Source: Chitinophaga pinensis DSM 2588 (GTDB taxonomy: Bacteria > Bacteroidota > Bacteroidia > Chitinophagales > Chitinophagaceae). Taken from it: 64,000 nucleotides of DNA. Below are positions 34,917-43,955 of the stretch, one piece after another (position 1 is the stretch's first letter; each line of letters begins with the position of its first letter). The notes under the pieces are model-generated. The model was given only the letters and a program-made list of their open reading frames with translations, searched no databases and was not told where the DNA came from. The DNA is taken from positions 4,396,001 through 4,460,000 of the forward strand of contig NC_013132.1 in assembly GCF_000024005.1 (NCBI RefSeq), in the 5' to 3' direction. Both the position numbers and the translations under genes were made by a program.

Positions 34917-35897
34917 TTAGTATACTGCTATGTGATTGTCCTTCTCTTTATAGTTAAAGCCTGCAGTCTCTGACAGGATATGCAGGACGGCTGTCAGGGA
35001 AAGGTGTTCAAAGTCGGCCGTAATACGCTTCTTCTCCAATGCCGGCCGCTGTATCGTGATATTGACCCCATACCATTTTTCCAGTTCGCGACAGACGTCT
35101 GCCAGTGTCGCCTGATCATAAGAGAGTTTTCCTGTGGTCCAGGCAACCATCGTCTTTGCCGCGACAGGCAGGATATTGAAGCGGGCATTGTCGGTGTGGA
35201 TGGTCATCTGCTGATCCGGTCGCAGCTCAGATAAGGGCTGTTGCTGCGCATTTAACAGTCTGACTTTACCTGATACCAGAACGACTGAGAGCTCCTGTCG
35301 TTGTGGACGTTCAAATATTTCAAAGGAGGTACCCAGTACCTGCGTGGTATAGTTACCGGCGGAAACAGTAAATGGTTTATCCGCAACAGTAGCGACGTTA
35401 AAATAGGCGCGTCCTTTTAGTCTGATGGCACGTGCATGTTTATTGTATTCATTGTTATAGCTGACTGTTGATCCGGGGAAAAGTGTGAGATCACTGCCGT
35501 CGGGCAGGCGGATGGTGCGTAGTTCCCGTGGACCGGCAGTGATCTCCTGCCAGGCAAGCGGCGTATTGACGGCTGGCTTGCGGAGTATAAAATAGATATA
35601 GGATACAGAAAGGAGTAATAATAAAGTAGCGGCAGCTGCCAGCATCGGACGAAGGAATCTTTTCGGAGATGTACGTATACCTGCCATCATCCGGAACTGG
35701 TCCCAGTCCGCTGGTGTACTTTGCGGTACATCGGCTTCCGGGATATGCTTCCAGGCAGTCTGCATACAGGCTTGTACCAGCAGCGGATCTGTATCAGCCG
35801 CGATATATGCTTCAATTGCCTCCCTACTGGCGGCGTCTGTAATCTTACCTTCAAAATAGGCAATGAGCTGTGCTCTGCCGGGTGGATGATGGATCAT
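34917..35897 (-). CDS. FecR family anti-sigma factor
   Basis: The 326-residue protein has a cytoplasmic N-terminal region (1-77), one transmembrane helix (about 81-104: FLRPMLAAAATLLLLLSVSYIYFIL) and a periplasmic FecR domain (about 118-230: EITAGPRELRTIRLPDGSDLTLFPGSTVSYNNEY ... RAIRLKGRAYFNVA ... GTSFEI). The C-terminal DUF4974-like domain follows (KLSYDQATLADVCRELEKWYGVNI ... FEHLSLTAVLHILSETAGFNY). It binds the ECF sigma factor encoded upstream and releases it after contact with the STN domain of the SusC protein encoded downstream. Confidence 0.95.
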   Translation of the reverse strand: MIHHPPGRAQLIAYFEGKITDAASREAIEAYIAADTDPLLVQACMQTAWKHIPEADVPQSTPADWDQFRMMAGIRTSPKRFLRPMLAAAATLLLLLSVSYIYFILRKPAVNTPLAWQEITAGPRELRTIRLPDGSDLTLFPGSTVSYNNEYNKHARAIRLKGRAYFNVATVADKPFTVSAGNYTTQVLGTSFEIFERPQRQELSVVLVSGKVRLLNAQQQPLSELRPDQQMTIHTDNARFNILPVAAKTMVAWTTGKLSYDQATLADVCRELEKWYGVNITIQRPALEKKRITADFEHLSLTAVLHILSETAGFNYKEKDNHIAVY

Positions 35898-35960
35898 AAT
35901 GACTTGTTCATCCTAAAGGACGCAGGCGAAGGAGGCGTCAAACTATCCGGTAAGGTTGAA

Positions 35961-36557
35961 TTAATATACAGTTAACATTGGCACGGCGAGGAGGAGTAGT
36001 ACGGGCAGAAAATCGGCATAATCATCCAGTTCTGCGCGCATGAATTTCAGGGAAGAGGCGATGTGATTTTGTACGGTGAAGATAGATACGTTGAGTGCGG
36101 CGGCTATTTCCGCATAGCTCATGCCTTTCTCACGGTTCAGGATAAATGCTTCACGGCGGCGGGGAGGGAGCTTGTCCAGGCACTGCCGGTAACGGCGTAA
36201 TAGTTCGCGGTAACTGATGGTATCATTGATGTTTTCGGGCGCCGGTGTTTCTGCTGTGCTTTCAGTAAAACTATCTGTAATCGTTTTCCGCTGCCGTATC
36301 ATGCTGATCACTTCATGGCGCATCATCGTGAACAGGTAACTATCAAAATCCTTCACGGTGCTGATACGCGCTTTCTGTTGCCATACCTTTAAGAGGACGT
36401 TCATAGCCAGTTCTTCGCCTGTTACGGCGTCTCCGCTAAAGCCGGCAGCATAACGTTTCAAACGGGGGAAATAATGCTCAAATAAGGGCCTGAAATGCGA
36501 ATCATCACCAGTCAGCCAGTCATGTAGCAATATATCGGTCAGCGGAGAGGATGCCAT
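35961..36557 (-). CDS. ECF RNA polymerase sigma factor (Bacteroidota sigma-70 family)
   Basis: The 198-residue protein has region 2 (about 22-90: FRPLFEHYFPRLKRYAAGFSGDAVTGEELAMNVLLKVWQ ... YLFTMMRHEVISMIRQRK) and region 4 (about 118-170: LDKLPPRRREAFILNREKGMSYAEIAAALNVSIFTVQNHI). The last 20 residues are hydrophobic (LPVLLLLAVPMLTVY), unusual for a soluble sigma factor but seen in some Bacteroidota ECFs. It should direct RNA polymerase to the SusCD-phosphatase operon when FecR releases it. FecR follows 63 bases downstream. Confidence 0.93.
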   Translation of the reverse strand: MASSPLTDILLHDWLTGDDSHFRPLFEHYFPRLKRYAAGFSGDAVTGEELAMNVLLKVWQQKARISTVKDFDSYLFTMMRHEVISMIRQRKTITDSFTESTAETPAPENINDTISYRELLRRYRQCLDKLPPRRREAFILNREKGMSYAEIAAALNVSIFTVQNHIASSLKFMRAELDDYADFLPVLLLLAVPMLTVY

Positions 36558-36587
36558 CAGATCACTGTTTTGATGGCAGCAAATATA
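36552..36587 (-). promoter_or_regulatory. Promoter box and start-codon hairpin of the ECF sigma gene
   Basis: On the minus strand TATATTTG (36580-36587) matches TAnnTTTG. TGCCATCA (36552-36559) and TGATGGCA (36571-36578) form an 8-bp perfect inverted repeat with an 11-base loop that contains the ATG at 36555-36557 in its stem, so translation of the sigma factor may be damped. Confidence 0.45.
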
Positions 36588-36628
36588 GAAGTACTATGTT
36601 AAGGCATTATTAAACCCTGTCTTTTAAT

Positions 36629-37738
36629 TTAGCCTTGCAGGATCTCATTCGCTAATGCAGGGTATCGTTGCTGTATATCGTCGATAATCAATCTGAGGTG
36701 CGTGCCTACATTTACGTAGGCCGTATCCTTACCCTGGAATCGGACCCCTGTTACGTATTTGGCCCCGCGATGTAAAGCCACTACTTCCCATTTATCATTG
36801 AATACCGGTGAACCGGAAGAGCCGGATTCGGTATCGGTAAAGTAACACAAGGTGTCCTGTGTAGAGGCATAGACCAGGTTGTTACGGATACCATAGCGCT
36901 TGCTGCGTCCTCCCGGATGTTGTATGATATTGACAGGTATCGGGTCCTGTTGTACCTGTATGGTAAGGAGATTCCTGCGGAGCGGTGTCCTGCCGCTGGG
37001 AGGGATACGGATAACCGCATAATCCAGGCTTTTCTGCCAGGCTTCCAGTTTAATCGCCTGTGCAGGCGGGTTTTCAGCCGCACCTTCCACATTATAATCA
37101 CTGATCACACCTGCACCGCTTCCCTGTAAAAGCAGATCTGTTTCCGCGGCTTCGCCTTCTCCGTCCTGCCGGGCATTAATGACATGGTGATTGGTGATCA
37201 GTAGTGAATCAGTCAAGAGCCAGCCGGTACCCAGGAATTGCAGGGGATTACCGCTCTGGTCCAGCCGGGGCTGTCCGTTTTCAAAAGCAGGGATCCGTAG
37301 TTTGAAGACCGAATTGGCGGTTTTAAGTGCTGCTTCCACAAACGAGAAGGTGACCATATCATCCCGGTGAATAAAGGTCTGATTAATGATCGGCGCCATT
37401 GCGATATTCACTGGTGGCGCTCCTGAGGATAATTGAATGACCTTTTCGAGCAGCAGGCGGACGGTTTTCTCACTAGCCGGTAATACGCTCACCAGCAGGG
37501 CTGCATTCTGCAGGAATATCTGCAAGGGTACCTGTCCGGTAGTGATGCGTTCCAGGTTGTTCATAAAGGAGATCTCCGTCATCAGTTTCGGGAGTATGGC
37601 CCCGCCACCGATGGGCATCACCATCATGACCCTGGGATCCACCGACTGATATAAGGCTCCTCTGTTCGCAATAGGATCTGTAGCAGCCGCGATCGCCAGG
37701 CTGAGATCATTTACTTCCACCGGACTTAAATATGCCAT
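36629..37738 (-). CDS. Trypsin-like serine protease with N-terminal effector-associated-like domain
   Basis: The 369-residue protein has no signal peptide. Residues 1-100 are a helical domain like the effector-associated domains (EADs) of conflict systems (ANRGALYQSVDPRVMM ... QVPLQIFLQNAALL). Residues 130-360 are a trypsin fold with an intact triad: His185 in ITNHHVIN, Asp239 in KSLDYAVIRI and Ser308 in GSSGSPVF. EADs of this kind recruit the effector to a partner NTPase by like-with-like contacts; cleavage of host or invader proteins after activation is the expected outcome (inference). Its ATG overlaps the STAND gene stop (TAATG at 37736-37740), so both are translated together. It is cytoplasmic, unlike HtrA-type proteases. 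Confidence 0.85.
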   Translation of the reverse strand: MAYLSPVEVNDLSLAIAAATDPIANRGALYQSVDPRVMMVMPIGGGAILPKLMTEISFMNNLERITTGQVPLQIFLQNAALLVSVLPASEKTVRLLLEKVIQLSSGAPPVNIAMAPIINQTFIHRDDMVTFSFVEAALKTANSVFKLRIPAFENGQPRLDQSGNPLQFLGTGWLLTDSLLITNHHVINARQDGEGEAAETDLLLQGSGAGVISDYNVEGAAENPPAQAIKLEAWQKSLDYAVIRIPPSGRTPLRRNLLTIQVQQDPIPVNIIQHPGGRSKRYGIRNNLVYASTQDTLCYFTDTESGSSGSPVFNDKWEVVALHRGAKYVTGVRFQGKDTAYVNVGTHLRLIIDDIQQRYPALANEILQG

Positions 37739-40434
37739 TATGCAAGTGATTGATAGGTTTCAAATTGATCTCCCTGCTCCCAGTCTCCCCGGAATTCATC
37801 CAGGCCACGGATGTTTTCGTTTGTCAGCATGTCATTCCAGACCTCCTGTGTACCCGTCTCAAACATGTCCAGTATGTCATAGGTATCCGGGAATTCATCC
37901 TGCAGGTAAAACTTGGCTAGTCGTATTACAAAAGCGTCCTGGTGACTGTAATGAATCGTCAGCTTTTTAGCGGCGTTGTTGAGTCTCGTTCTTAAATCAC
38001 GGATCTGTACGGCCGTACCATTGTTATCTGTCGTGATCTTCAGTAAATGACTCAGTATCTGCATCTGCGCAATGGGATAAGTCAGTTTTGATACAGCTCT
38101 TTCTGCCAGTCCGAGTAAGGCGATGGCCTCATTATGATTGCCCTTCAATAGCCATACCTGGGCATATAGCCAGTAAAGTTCTGCCAGTCTGCCGGGATTT
38201 GCGCCACCGGCTACCTGGGTAATACCCTGCCTGAGTATCTTCGCTGCTCCTTCCGGATCTTCCCTGATCAGAAGGGCTTTTGCTTCCAGTGCATACAGCG
38301 GACTGGTATCCGAGCGGTCATCTCTTTCATGCAAGAGGTCCAGGGCGACGTCGATATCGTATTGCGCCAGCGCTTTCTGTACTTTACGGGTGATATTGTT
38401 TTCCCATTCCAAGAGGGAGGAATGCATATATACGTTCCTGGATACTTCCAGACTAATCACAGATGCCAGCCATGCCTGCATGGTAGCGGAATATTCCCGC
38501 AGGTTGGGCACAATGGCACTTTCAATGCCGTCCATCCACCTGTCGCGCAGTATATAGGGCGGATCTTCTCCCAGGGCGAGGCGATGATACATCTCTTCCG
38601 CCCTGGCGGGAATCCCATCCTTGTTGGCGTAATAGTCAATGGCTGCCAGGTGCAGTTCTCTTAACTGATCAAACTTATCCTGCTGTAGTAACTTGATCAT
38701 CGCCTGCCGTATTTCCGGGCGATAGATCAGGGTATCTTCCGGTCCGATCCTGACGAGTGCATGTTCCCGTTTAAGGTCTTCAAACAGGCGGAAAGCTTCA
38801 TCCAGGTTATTCACGGGTAGTTCGCAAATGGGAGCCAGCACCCGCAATATGATTTCGGGACTGATCACACGTAAAGCCATACCGGGATGTGCCAGTTTCC
38901 GGACATTTTCATCGTGTATATGGTTCAATATACGGTTGTACAATTGTCCCTGGATCAGTTGTTCATTCAGTTCGAATGTCAGGGCGCTGTTGTAGGTAAA
39001 ATCATCAAATGCGAGTCTTTCACCGCTTTGCTGCATGGAGGTGATCAGGTTTGCCGCCAGCCGTAGTGATAACGGATTACCACCTATATGTTCAACGACA
39101 GTTGCGGCTGTTGTCGCTTCAATACCGAGGTTCTTCAGCAACTGGATACTATCCGCTGTTTTGAGGTGTTCCAGGTGTATTTCTTCTACAAAACCGGTGT
39201 CTCCCCGCATATCCTGCACGGAAGTACGGCCGGCGATGATGACACTGAACAGGGGGTATACCTGGTGGATTTCCTGCAACATGGTCCAGAAGCCTGAAAG
39301 GCTTTCCTTATCCCTGTATTCAACTTCTTCAAAAGTATCCAGTACCAGCAGTACGGCCTGATTGAAGTCGGTCTGTAATTTCTGCAACAGGACGCCGAAG
39401 TGCTGGTATAAGGACTGGGTGATACCCATACTGACATTAATCCGTCCGGCCCTGGTATCAAAAGTCAGTCCTCTCGATTTAATACTCCCCTGATCATCCC
39501 GGAAGCTGCGTACTTCGTTCCTGAAGTCGTCAAAATGTGTCTTATGTTCCGGGAGCTGTAATTCCAGTTGGGAGATAGCTTCCAGGAGTATGGTAAACGG
39601 CGCTTCTATGCGGAGGGTAGGCTGGTCAAAGGCGAGGTAGGCAAACGGAATACGCTGTGCTTTTTTACCAACACTGTTTTCCATGAGCAGACGTGCCAGC
39701 AGGGCAGATTTACCAATGCCGCCTGGTCCGCAGATAGAAAGGATCGGTTTACGGTCTGGATCCGGATTAGCGACGATGAATTCTTCCAATATTTTATCAG
39801 CAAGCGAGCGTTTTTGCTCACCGATATGAATAAACTCACGCAGCTGTTTTAGTTCGTCCTGCCGACCCATGAAATTGTCGTCTACCAGGTGTTCAAAGCC
39901 GGCAAGTACGCTTTTTCTTTCTAACAGGGGCAGGAGATCTGTCAGGCGCGGTAGCTGTGGATCCAGCCCATCCAGCCAGGTGACCAGCTGACAGAGTAAA
40001 GTCAGCTCCTGGTACTTCATACCGGTGACATCGTAGTGCTGTTCCTGGCTATTTACATATGTTTCAAATGTCTTTTGAAGATCGGTTATTGTGTGCTGGG
40101 GATTGGCTTTTAATGCTTCCGCCATGGCCGCTTTAGTACCGAGTTGCCTTAATGCCTGCTGGCGAACGGGCATCTTCAGGGCGAATGACCCTGATCCCAG
40201 ACCGCCTGCTACATGTGTGATATGATCGTAGAGTAATACCCGTAACTGGGGATGTGCATACTGGCTATCGAGCGGGCGCAGGGTTTCCGGCTCAAAGCAG
40301 TGGAGTACGGCGGCTGCCTGCAGGTAGGAATGGAGTTGTGGATCGGGCGTCTGTTTGGGGGAACCGGTTTCCTTTTCCTTCCGTTTCTGCACATATCGGG
40401 CGAGAATGTCTGCTGTGGTCTGATTTTTTTCCAT
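37738..40434 (-). CDS. STAND NTPase with C-terminal helical repeats (conflict-system sensor)
   Basis: An 898-residue signalling NTPase. Residues 1-180 are a helical N-terminal region of unknown type. FMGRQDEL (188-195) precedes the Walker A GPGGIGKS (236-243). Walker B is VLLVLDTFEE (361-370), the sensor arginine lies in IIAGR (399-403), and GGNPLSLRLAANL (451-463) is the GxP motif of STAND/AP-ATPases. A winged-helix region follows (about 510-600) and then TPR-like helical repeats (about 620-830). STAND proteins stay monomeric with ADP and oligomerise with ATP after the repeats sense an invader molecule. It starts 6 bases after the upstream ATPase gene and overlaps the protease gene by one base. 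Confidence 0.9.
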   Translation of the reverse strand: MEKNQTTADILARYVQKRKEKETGSPKQTPDPQLHSYLQAAAVLHCFEPETLRPLDSQYAHPQLRVLLYDHITHVAGGLGSGSFALKMPVRQQALRQLGTKAAMAEALKANPQHTITDLQKTFETYVNSQEQHYDVTGMKYQELTLLCQLVTWLDGLDPQLPRLTDLLPLLERKSVLAGFEHLVDDNFMGRQDELKQLREFIHIGEQKRSLADKILEEFIVANPDPDRKPILSICGPGGIGKSALLARLLMENSVGKKAQRIPFAYLAFDQPTLRIEAPFTILLEAISQLELQLPEHKTHFDDFRNEVRSFRDDQGSIKSRGLTFDTRAGRINVSMGITQSLYQHFGVLLQKLQTDFNQAVLLVLDTFEEVEYRDKESLSGFWTMLQEIHQVYPLFSVIIAGRTSVQDMRGDTGFVEEIHLEHLKTADSIQLLKNLGIEATTAATVVEHIGGNPLSLRLAANLITSMQQSGERLAFDDFTYNSALTFELNEQLIQGQLYNRILNHIHDENVRKLAHPGMALRVISPEIILRVLAPICELPVNNLDEAFRLFEDLKREHALVRIGPEDTLIYRPEIRQAMIKLLQQDKFDQLRELHLAAIDYYANKDGIPARAEEMYHRLALGEDPPYILRDRWMDGIESAIVPNLREYSATMQAWLASVISLEVSRNVYMHSSLLEWENNITRKVQKALAQYDIDVALDLLHERDDRSDTSPLYALEAKALLIREDPEGAAKILRQGITQVAGGANPGRLAELYWLYAQVWLLKGNHNEAIALLGLAERAVSKLTYPIAQMQILSHLLKITTDNNGTAVQIRDLRTRLNNAAKKLTIHYSHQDAFVIRLAKFYLQDEFPDTYDILDMFETGTQEVWNDMLTNENIRGLDEFRGDWEQGDQFETYQSLA

Positions 40435-40440
40435 GGCTGA

Positions 40441-41634
40441 TTAACTTAGGCTGTCATGAAGATCCTGTAGTTTTTCTTCCAGTTCTGCCTTCCTTTCCTC
40501 TGTATCGGGAAGATCTTTCAGCATCTCCTGCAGGAAGGTGGCATAGTCCAGTTCGGGGTGTAGCGCCAGTATCTCATTGAGTCTGTTAACGGCTTGGAGA
40601 AGGGATCTCAATCTGCCGTTCAGCACCGCCATTTTGGTATCGTTTGTCGGTAGTCCGTTGACGAGGAAGTCTGTCATGGCGATCACGTCTATTGTCTGTA
40701 TGGCCCGCTGGCATATTTCCTTCACGGACGTCTCGACATCATTCCGGTTACATTGCCGGATGACCTCTTCATCCGCTTTGCCTGGTTCTACGGTCAGCAT
40801 GGCACGGTCAAACCCGATCAGTATCAGGCGGCATTTCCTGGTATACATGCCCTGTGTGATCTTATAGGAAAGTGCGGTGATAAAGTAGTCGGTACTGGGA
40901 TGTAAAAAAGGGCTTTTTTTGAAGTTGTCCAGTACGAACCAGCAGTTCATATCCCTGATCTGGGAGCCTTTATTTAAGACCCAGCCTGCCAGTGTTTCGG
41001 CATATGCCCGCATGTTTTCTTCTGGTCCGGGTATATCGTCGGTAGGCATCGCCATTTGTGAGACCAGGTCTTTGGCCAGTTTCTCCGCCGTCAGATCCAG
41101 TCCTATTTCTTTATCAAGTTTGGCACTGCAGGCCAGCATGGTATTTTTCAGATTGGAAAAATGGTCGATATAATTGGTGGAGTAGGACTTGCCTGATTTG
41201 TCGCCACCATTCACTACCAGGATGGGTTGTGCATTGCTCATAGGCTGCGACAGGCGGTCCAGGTGATTCCTCAGTATCGTACGGTTGACAAACGGGATAG
41301 TGTTGTTCAACACCGTTAGTATATACGGATTGGCTGTCGGCGGTGGTGGGATCCTGGCATATTCCCAGATCTCTTTGACCTTGGCATTCAGTGTTGTTAA
41401 CTGGAAGATATTGAGCAGCCTTTCCATCCATGTCGGATTGTTATTAAATCCGTCAAGGATACAAAGGCGCACGGCGTCCATGGCAATACGCAGTACAGAG
41501 CCTTCTGTGGTAAGGTCTGTAGCCAGCGTAGTACCGCCGAAGGGACCCGCAATAGCGGCACGGGGAGAACCTTCTGTGGCCAGTTGGGTCACCAGTGCAT
41601 CGATGATATACATTTTATCATTTTCCGAAAACAT
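40441..41634 (-). CDS. P-loop ATPase with N-terminal effector-associated-like domain
   Basis: A 397-residue cytoplasmic protein, first gene of the three-gene conflict operon. Residues 5-85 form a compact helical domain (MYIIDALVTQLATEGSPRAAI ... AMDAVRLCILDGF) that resembles the EAD group. After a proline-rich linker (95-100) comes NRTILRNHLDRL and a P-loop NTPase domain: Walker A GGDKSGKS (143-150), Walker B CWFVLDNF (231-238) and a sensor-like strand RLILIGFDRA (269-278). The C-terminal 50 residues are a charged coiled-coil-like helix. It is shorter than a STAND protein and has no repeat region. It may act as an adaptor that is bound by the protease or STAND protein through EAD contacts. 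Family assignment is by motif only. Confidence 0.75.
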   Translation of the reverse strand: MFSENDKMYIIDALVTQLATEGSPRAAIAGPFGGTTLATDLTTEGSVLRIAMDAVRLCILDGFNNNPTWMERLLNIFQLTTLNAKVKEIWEYARIPPPPTANPYILTVLNNTIPFVNRTILRNHLDRLSQPMSNAQPILVVNGGDKSGKSYSTNYIDHFSNLKNTMLACSAKLDKEIGLDLTAEKLAKDLVSQMAMPTDDIPGPEENMRAYAETLAGWVLNKGSQIRDMNCWFVLDNFKKSPFLHPSTDYFITALSYKITQGMYTRKCRLILIGFDRAMLTVEPGKADEEVIRQCNRNDVETSVKEICQRAIQTIDVIAMTDFLVNGLPTNDTKMAVLNGRLRSLLQAVNRLNEILALHPELDYATFLQEMLKDLPDTEERKAELEEKLQDLHDSLS

Positions 41635-41942
41635 AGGAGAGATTTATGCTGACTGAACGGAGACGATGAAACTTTTGGGGTACGTTAATACGACTAAAAT
41701 CTGCGCTGAAACAAGAGGATTTATAAGGTAATGAGGTACGCGGCTAATAGAAACGCCTGATCTGCTGATTCTTATTACTAATTTACGGCAATTTTTTATT
41801 TGAATCATATTTTCCCGTCTTTAAGACTGTCCGGAACCGGCGCATACAGATCCCTGATGAACTATTTATAATTAATATTATTTGCTATATATTAGCGGCT
41901 TTTCAGCACTTTTATCATATCAGTTGAAACCATTGATCAAAC
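41635..41942. other. Intergenic region between divergent conflict operon and SMI1/TPR gene
   Basis: About 308 AT-rich bases that must contain both divergent promoters. No consensus TAnnTTTG box, palindrome or small gene stands out; the AT content is highest at 41860-41900. Confidence 0.4.
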
Positions 41943-43886
41943 ATGAACGCCAGTAATTTAGAGATCCCCGAACATTTACACAACGACATTATTGCGCTGA
42001 TTACCTATCTGGAAAAGCAGGCCCCGAAAAACGCCAATCGCAGCAAAGTGGCTCCGGCCGACTTAGCCAGAATGGAAGCGACAGCAGGATTTGCCATGCC
42101 TTCCGCCTTCAGGGAGTTCTGGCTGAAAGGAGGTGCTGCTTACTGGGAAGACGAGCAGCTGACCTGTCTTAGCTATTGCTATACAGATTACAGCAGCGCT
42201 GATAATACATTATACAGGATGTTAGCTACCAGTCTGCTTTTCTCCGGCAGGAAAAGCGAGTTCCTGGAACAGGAGAAACGCCTTTTATACGCCTGCTGGA
42301 TTGTGGGTATGATCAAAGAAGGCGACAAAAGAACTTTCTTTGTCAGTGATGCATTGGGCAAGGTGCATATTGCGCATATAGACAAAAACTTCAGCCAGGT
42401 GAGTGACGAGGAGTTACGCACTGCATTTGCTTCCATCCTGGAACAGCGGGATGCGCTGGCAGATTTTATGACTACCATACAGCTGCCGGATGAAGACGAT
42501 GACGATTTTCCGGTTAGCAGAAGGATAGTAGATGAGGAGGAAGACGAAGAGGAGGAAGACGAGGAAGATCTGGCTAAACAGGCATTCCTGGACAAACACC
42601 AGCTGGAAGAATTGACCTATGAGGAAGTACTGGAGCGTATGGGACTGGAACAGCTGTTTGACTATTGGAATGGCGAAAGTGGTGTCAGTATTATGTCGCT
42701 GGACAACTATGAAGATGAACCTTCTTACTTCGAAGACTATAGCCGTATCTACTACTGCGACGGCGATCTGGATATAGACAGCCTGGATATTCCCGGTCTG
42801 TATATCGATCTGCTTGTGGTAAAAGGTAACCTGACTGTACGCGATAGTGTGGCTGGCTGGGGAGGAGGCGGTGTAGCCTATTATGTGACGGGCAACACCA
42901 CTATTGACAAGTTACAGATCGATGAACTGCAGAAGACCCTGGGACAGGAATCCGTACGTTATCTGGCCTATGCATGGGCAGACGATCATGAGATGCTGAA
43001 CCGGCTCTCACACAGGAAAATTGACGCCCCTGTTTTCCTTTCCTGGTTCTATGACCTGAATTGCTTCGAATTTGCACCGGACACCCTGATTACGGCATTG
43101 TATGAGTATGATGACTTGTCAACCTATAAAACAACAAATGCCTTCCTGCCATGGCATGATTTTGCTTCGGCCTTCCGTACGGATTTATACTATCCGGTAG
43201 AGAAAGAGCATCATGACAACCTGAATCTGAATATCAACGGTATTTATGAGGCGCTGAAGAATGGTCAGCCGATATTTAAGGAAGGCGTAACAAAAGAAGG
43301 GATCCTGTTGACCAATGAAGGGCAACGTCTGTTGGCCGCTGAGGACAATCGCGGTGCATGGGCCTGTTTTAAGAAAGCGATGGAAGTAGCGCCGGGTTAT
43401 TACCTGGCGTATAGTGAAGGCGGAAAATTGCTTTTCAAAGAGAAAGCGTATCATCAGGCAATGGAGGTATTTGCGAAAGGTATTCCATTCACACCGGAGA
43501 AGCTGAGTTACGAAAATACCTGTGCCGAGCAGGCGGCTTTATGCGCTGTGCGTATAGGGGAATATAACCAGGCGATCGAATGGAGTCTCGATGTGCTTGA
43601 AAAGAATGCCGAGGCTTATTTTGCGATGCGTGTGATAGGAGAGGCGGCGATCTTAACACAGCAGCTGGACGATGCAGAAGCCTATCTGAAAAAATCCCGG
43701 GACATATCGTCTATTTTCAGTACCAACTGGTTATTGGGACTGGTATACCATTTACAGGGCGATCAGAAAAAGGCGGAGGAGTCTTATCAGCAGGCTGCCC
43801 GGAATAGTGGCAGGGCGAAGCCTTATAGTGAGTATACTGATATGAGTTATGTATATGGTACGCCGGTGACACCGGATTGGCTGTAA
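41943..43886 (+). CDS. SMI1/KNR4-like domain, acidic linker and TPR protein
   Basis: The 647-residue protein has an N-terminal region (10-180) that resembles the SMI1/KNR4 (SUKH) fold: APADLARMEATAGFAMPSAFREFWLKGGAAYWED matches the P-x-x-[FY]-x-x-[FLW] core. An acidic linker spans 182-209 (EDDDD ... EEEDEEEEDEED). A middle domain (about 215-400) contains LLVVKGNLTVRDSVAGWGGGGVAYYVTGN, like a polymer-forming or pentapeptide-type beta region. At least four TPR-like repeats follow (about 435-620: GAWACFKKAMEVAPGYYLAYSEGGKLLF, KAYHQAMEVFAKGI, EYNQAIEWSLDVLE, DDAEAYLKKSRDI). SUKH domains are best known as immunity proteins against polymorphic toxins; that role here is inference. A terminator follows. 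Confidence 0.65.
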   Translation: MNASNLEIPEHLHNDIIALITYLEKQAPKNANRSKVAPADLARMEATAGFAMPSAFREFWLKGGAAYWEDEQLTCLSYCYTDYSSADNTLYRMLATSLLFSGRKSEFLEQEKRLLYACWIVGMIKEGDKRTFFVSDALGKVHIAHIDKNFSQVSDEELRTAFASILEQRDALADFMTTIQLPDEDDDDFPVSRRIVDEEEDEEEEDEEDLAKQAFLDKHQLEELTYEEVLERMGLEQLFDYWNGESGVSIMSLDNYEDEPSYFEDYSRIYYCDGDLDIDSLDIPGLYIDLLVVKGNLTVRDSVAGWGGGGVAYYVTGNTTIDKLQIDELQKTLGQESVRYLAYAWADDHEMLNRLSHRKIDAPVFLSWFYDLNCFEFAPDTLITALYEYDDLSTYKTTNAFLPWHDFASAFRTDLYYPVEKEHHDNLNLNINGIYEALKNGQPIFKEGVTKEGILLTNEGQRLLAAEDNRGAWACFKKAMEVAPGYYLAYSEGGKLLFKEKAYHQAMEVFAKGIPFTPEKLSYENTCAEQAALCAVRIGEYNQAIEWSLDVLEKNAEAYFAMRVIGEAAILTQQLDDAEAYLKKSRDISSIFSTNWLLGLVYHLQGDQKKAEESYQQAARNSGRAKPYSEYTDMSYVYGTPVTPDWL

Positions 43887-43903
43887 TAACGATACTAATC
43901 AAT

Positions 43904-43943
43904 AAAGAAGGGGCAGCAGATCATGCTGTTGCCCCTTCTTTTT
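43904..43943. terminator. Bidirectional terminator between the TPR and LRR-DUF1963 genes
   Basis: AAAGAAGGGGCAGCAG pairs with CTGTTGCCCCTTCTTT (15 of 16 pairs, 6-base loop), with a T run after it and an A run before it. Confidence 0.85.
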
Positions 43944-43955
43944 GTCGCTGATGGA

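Noticed and set aside
42188..42595. Serine-rich minus-strand frame (run of Ser) opposite the acidic linker
   Set aside because: The serine run is only the reverse complement of the glutamate/aspartate codons in the real protein.
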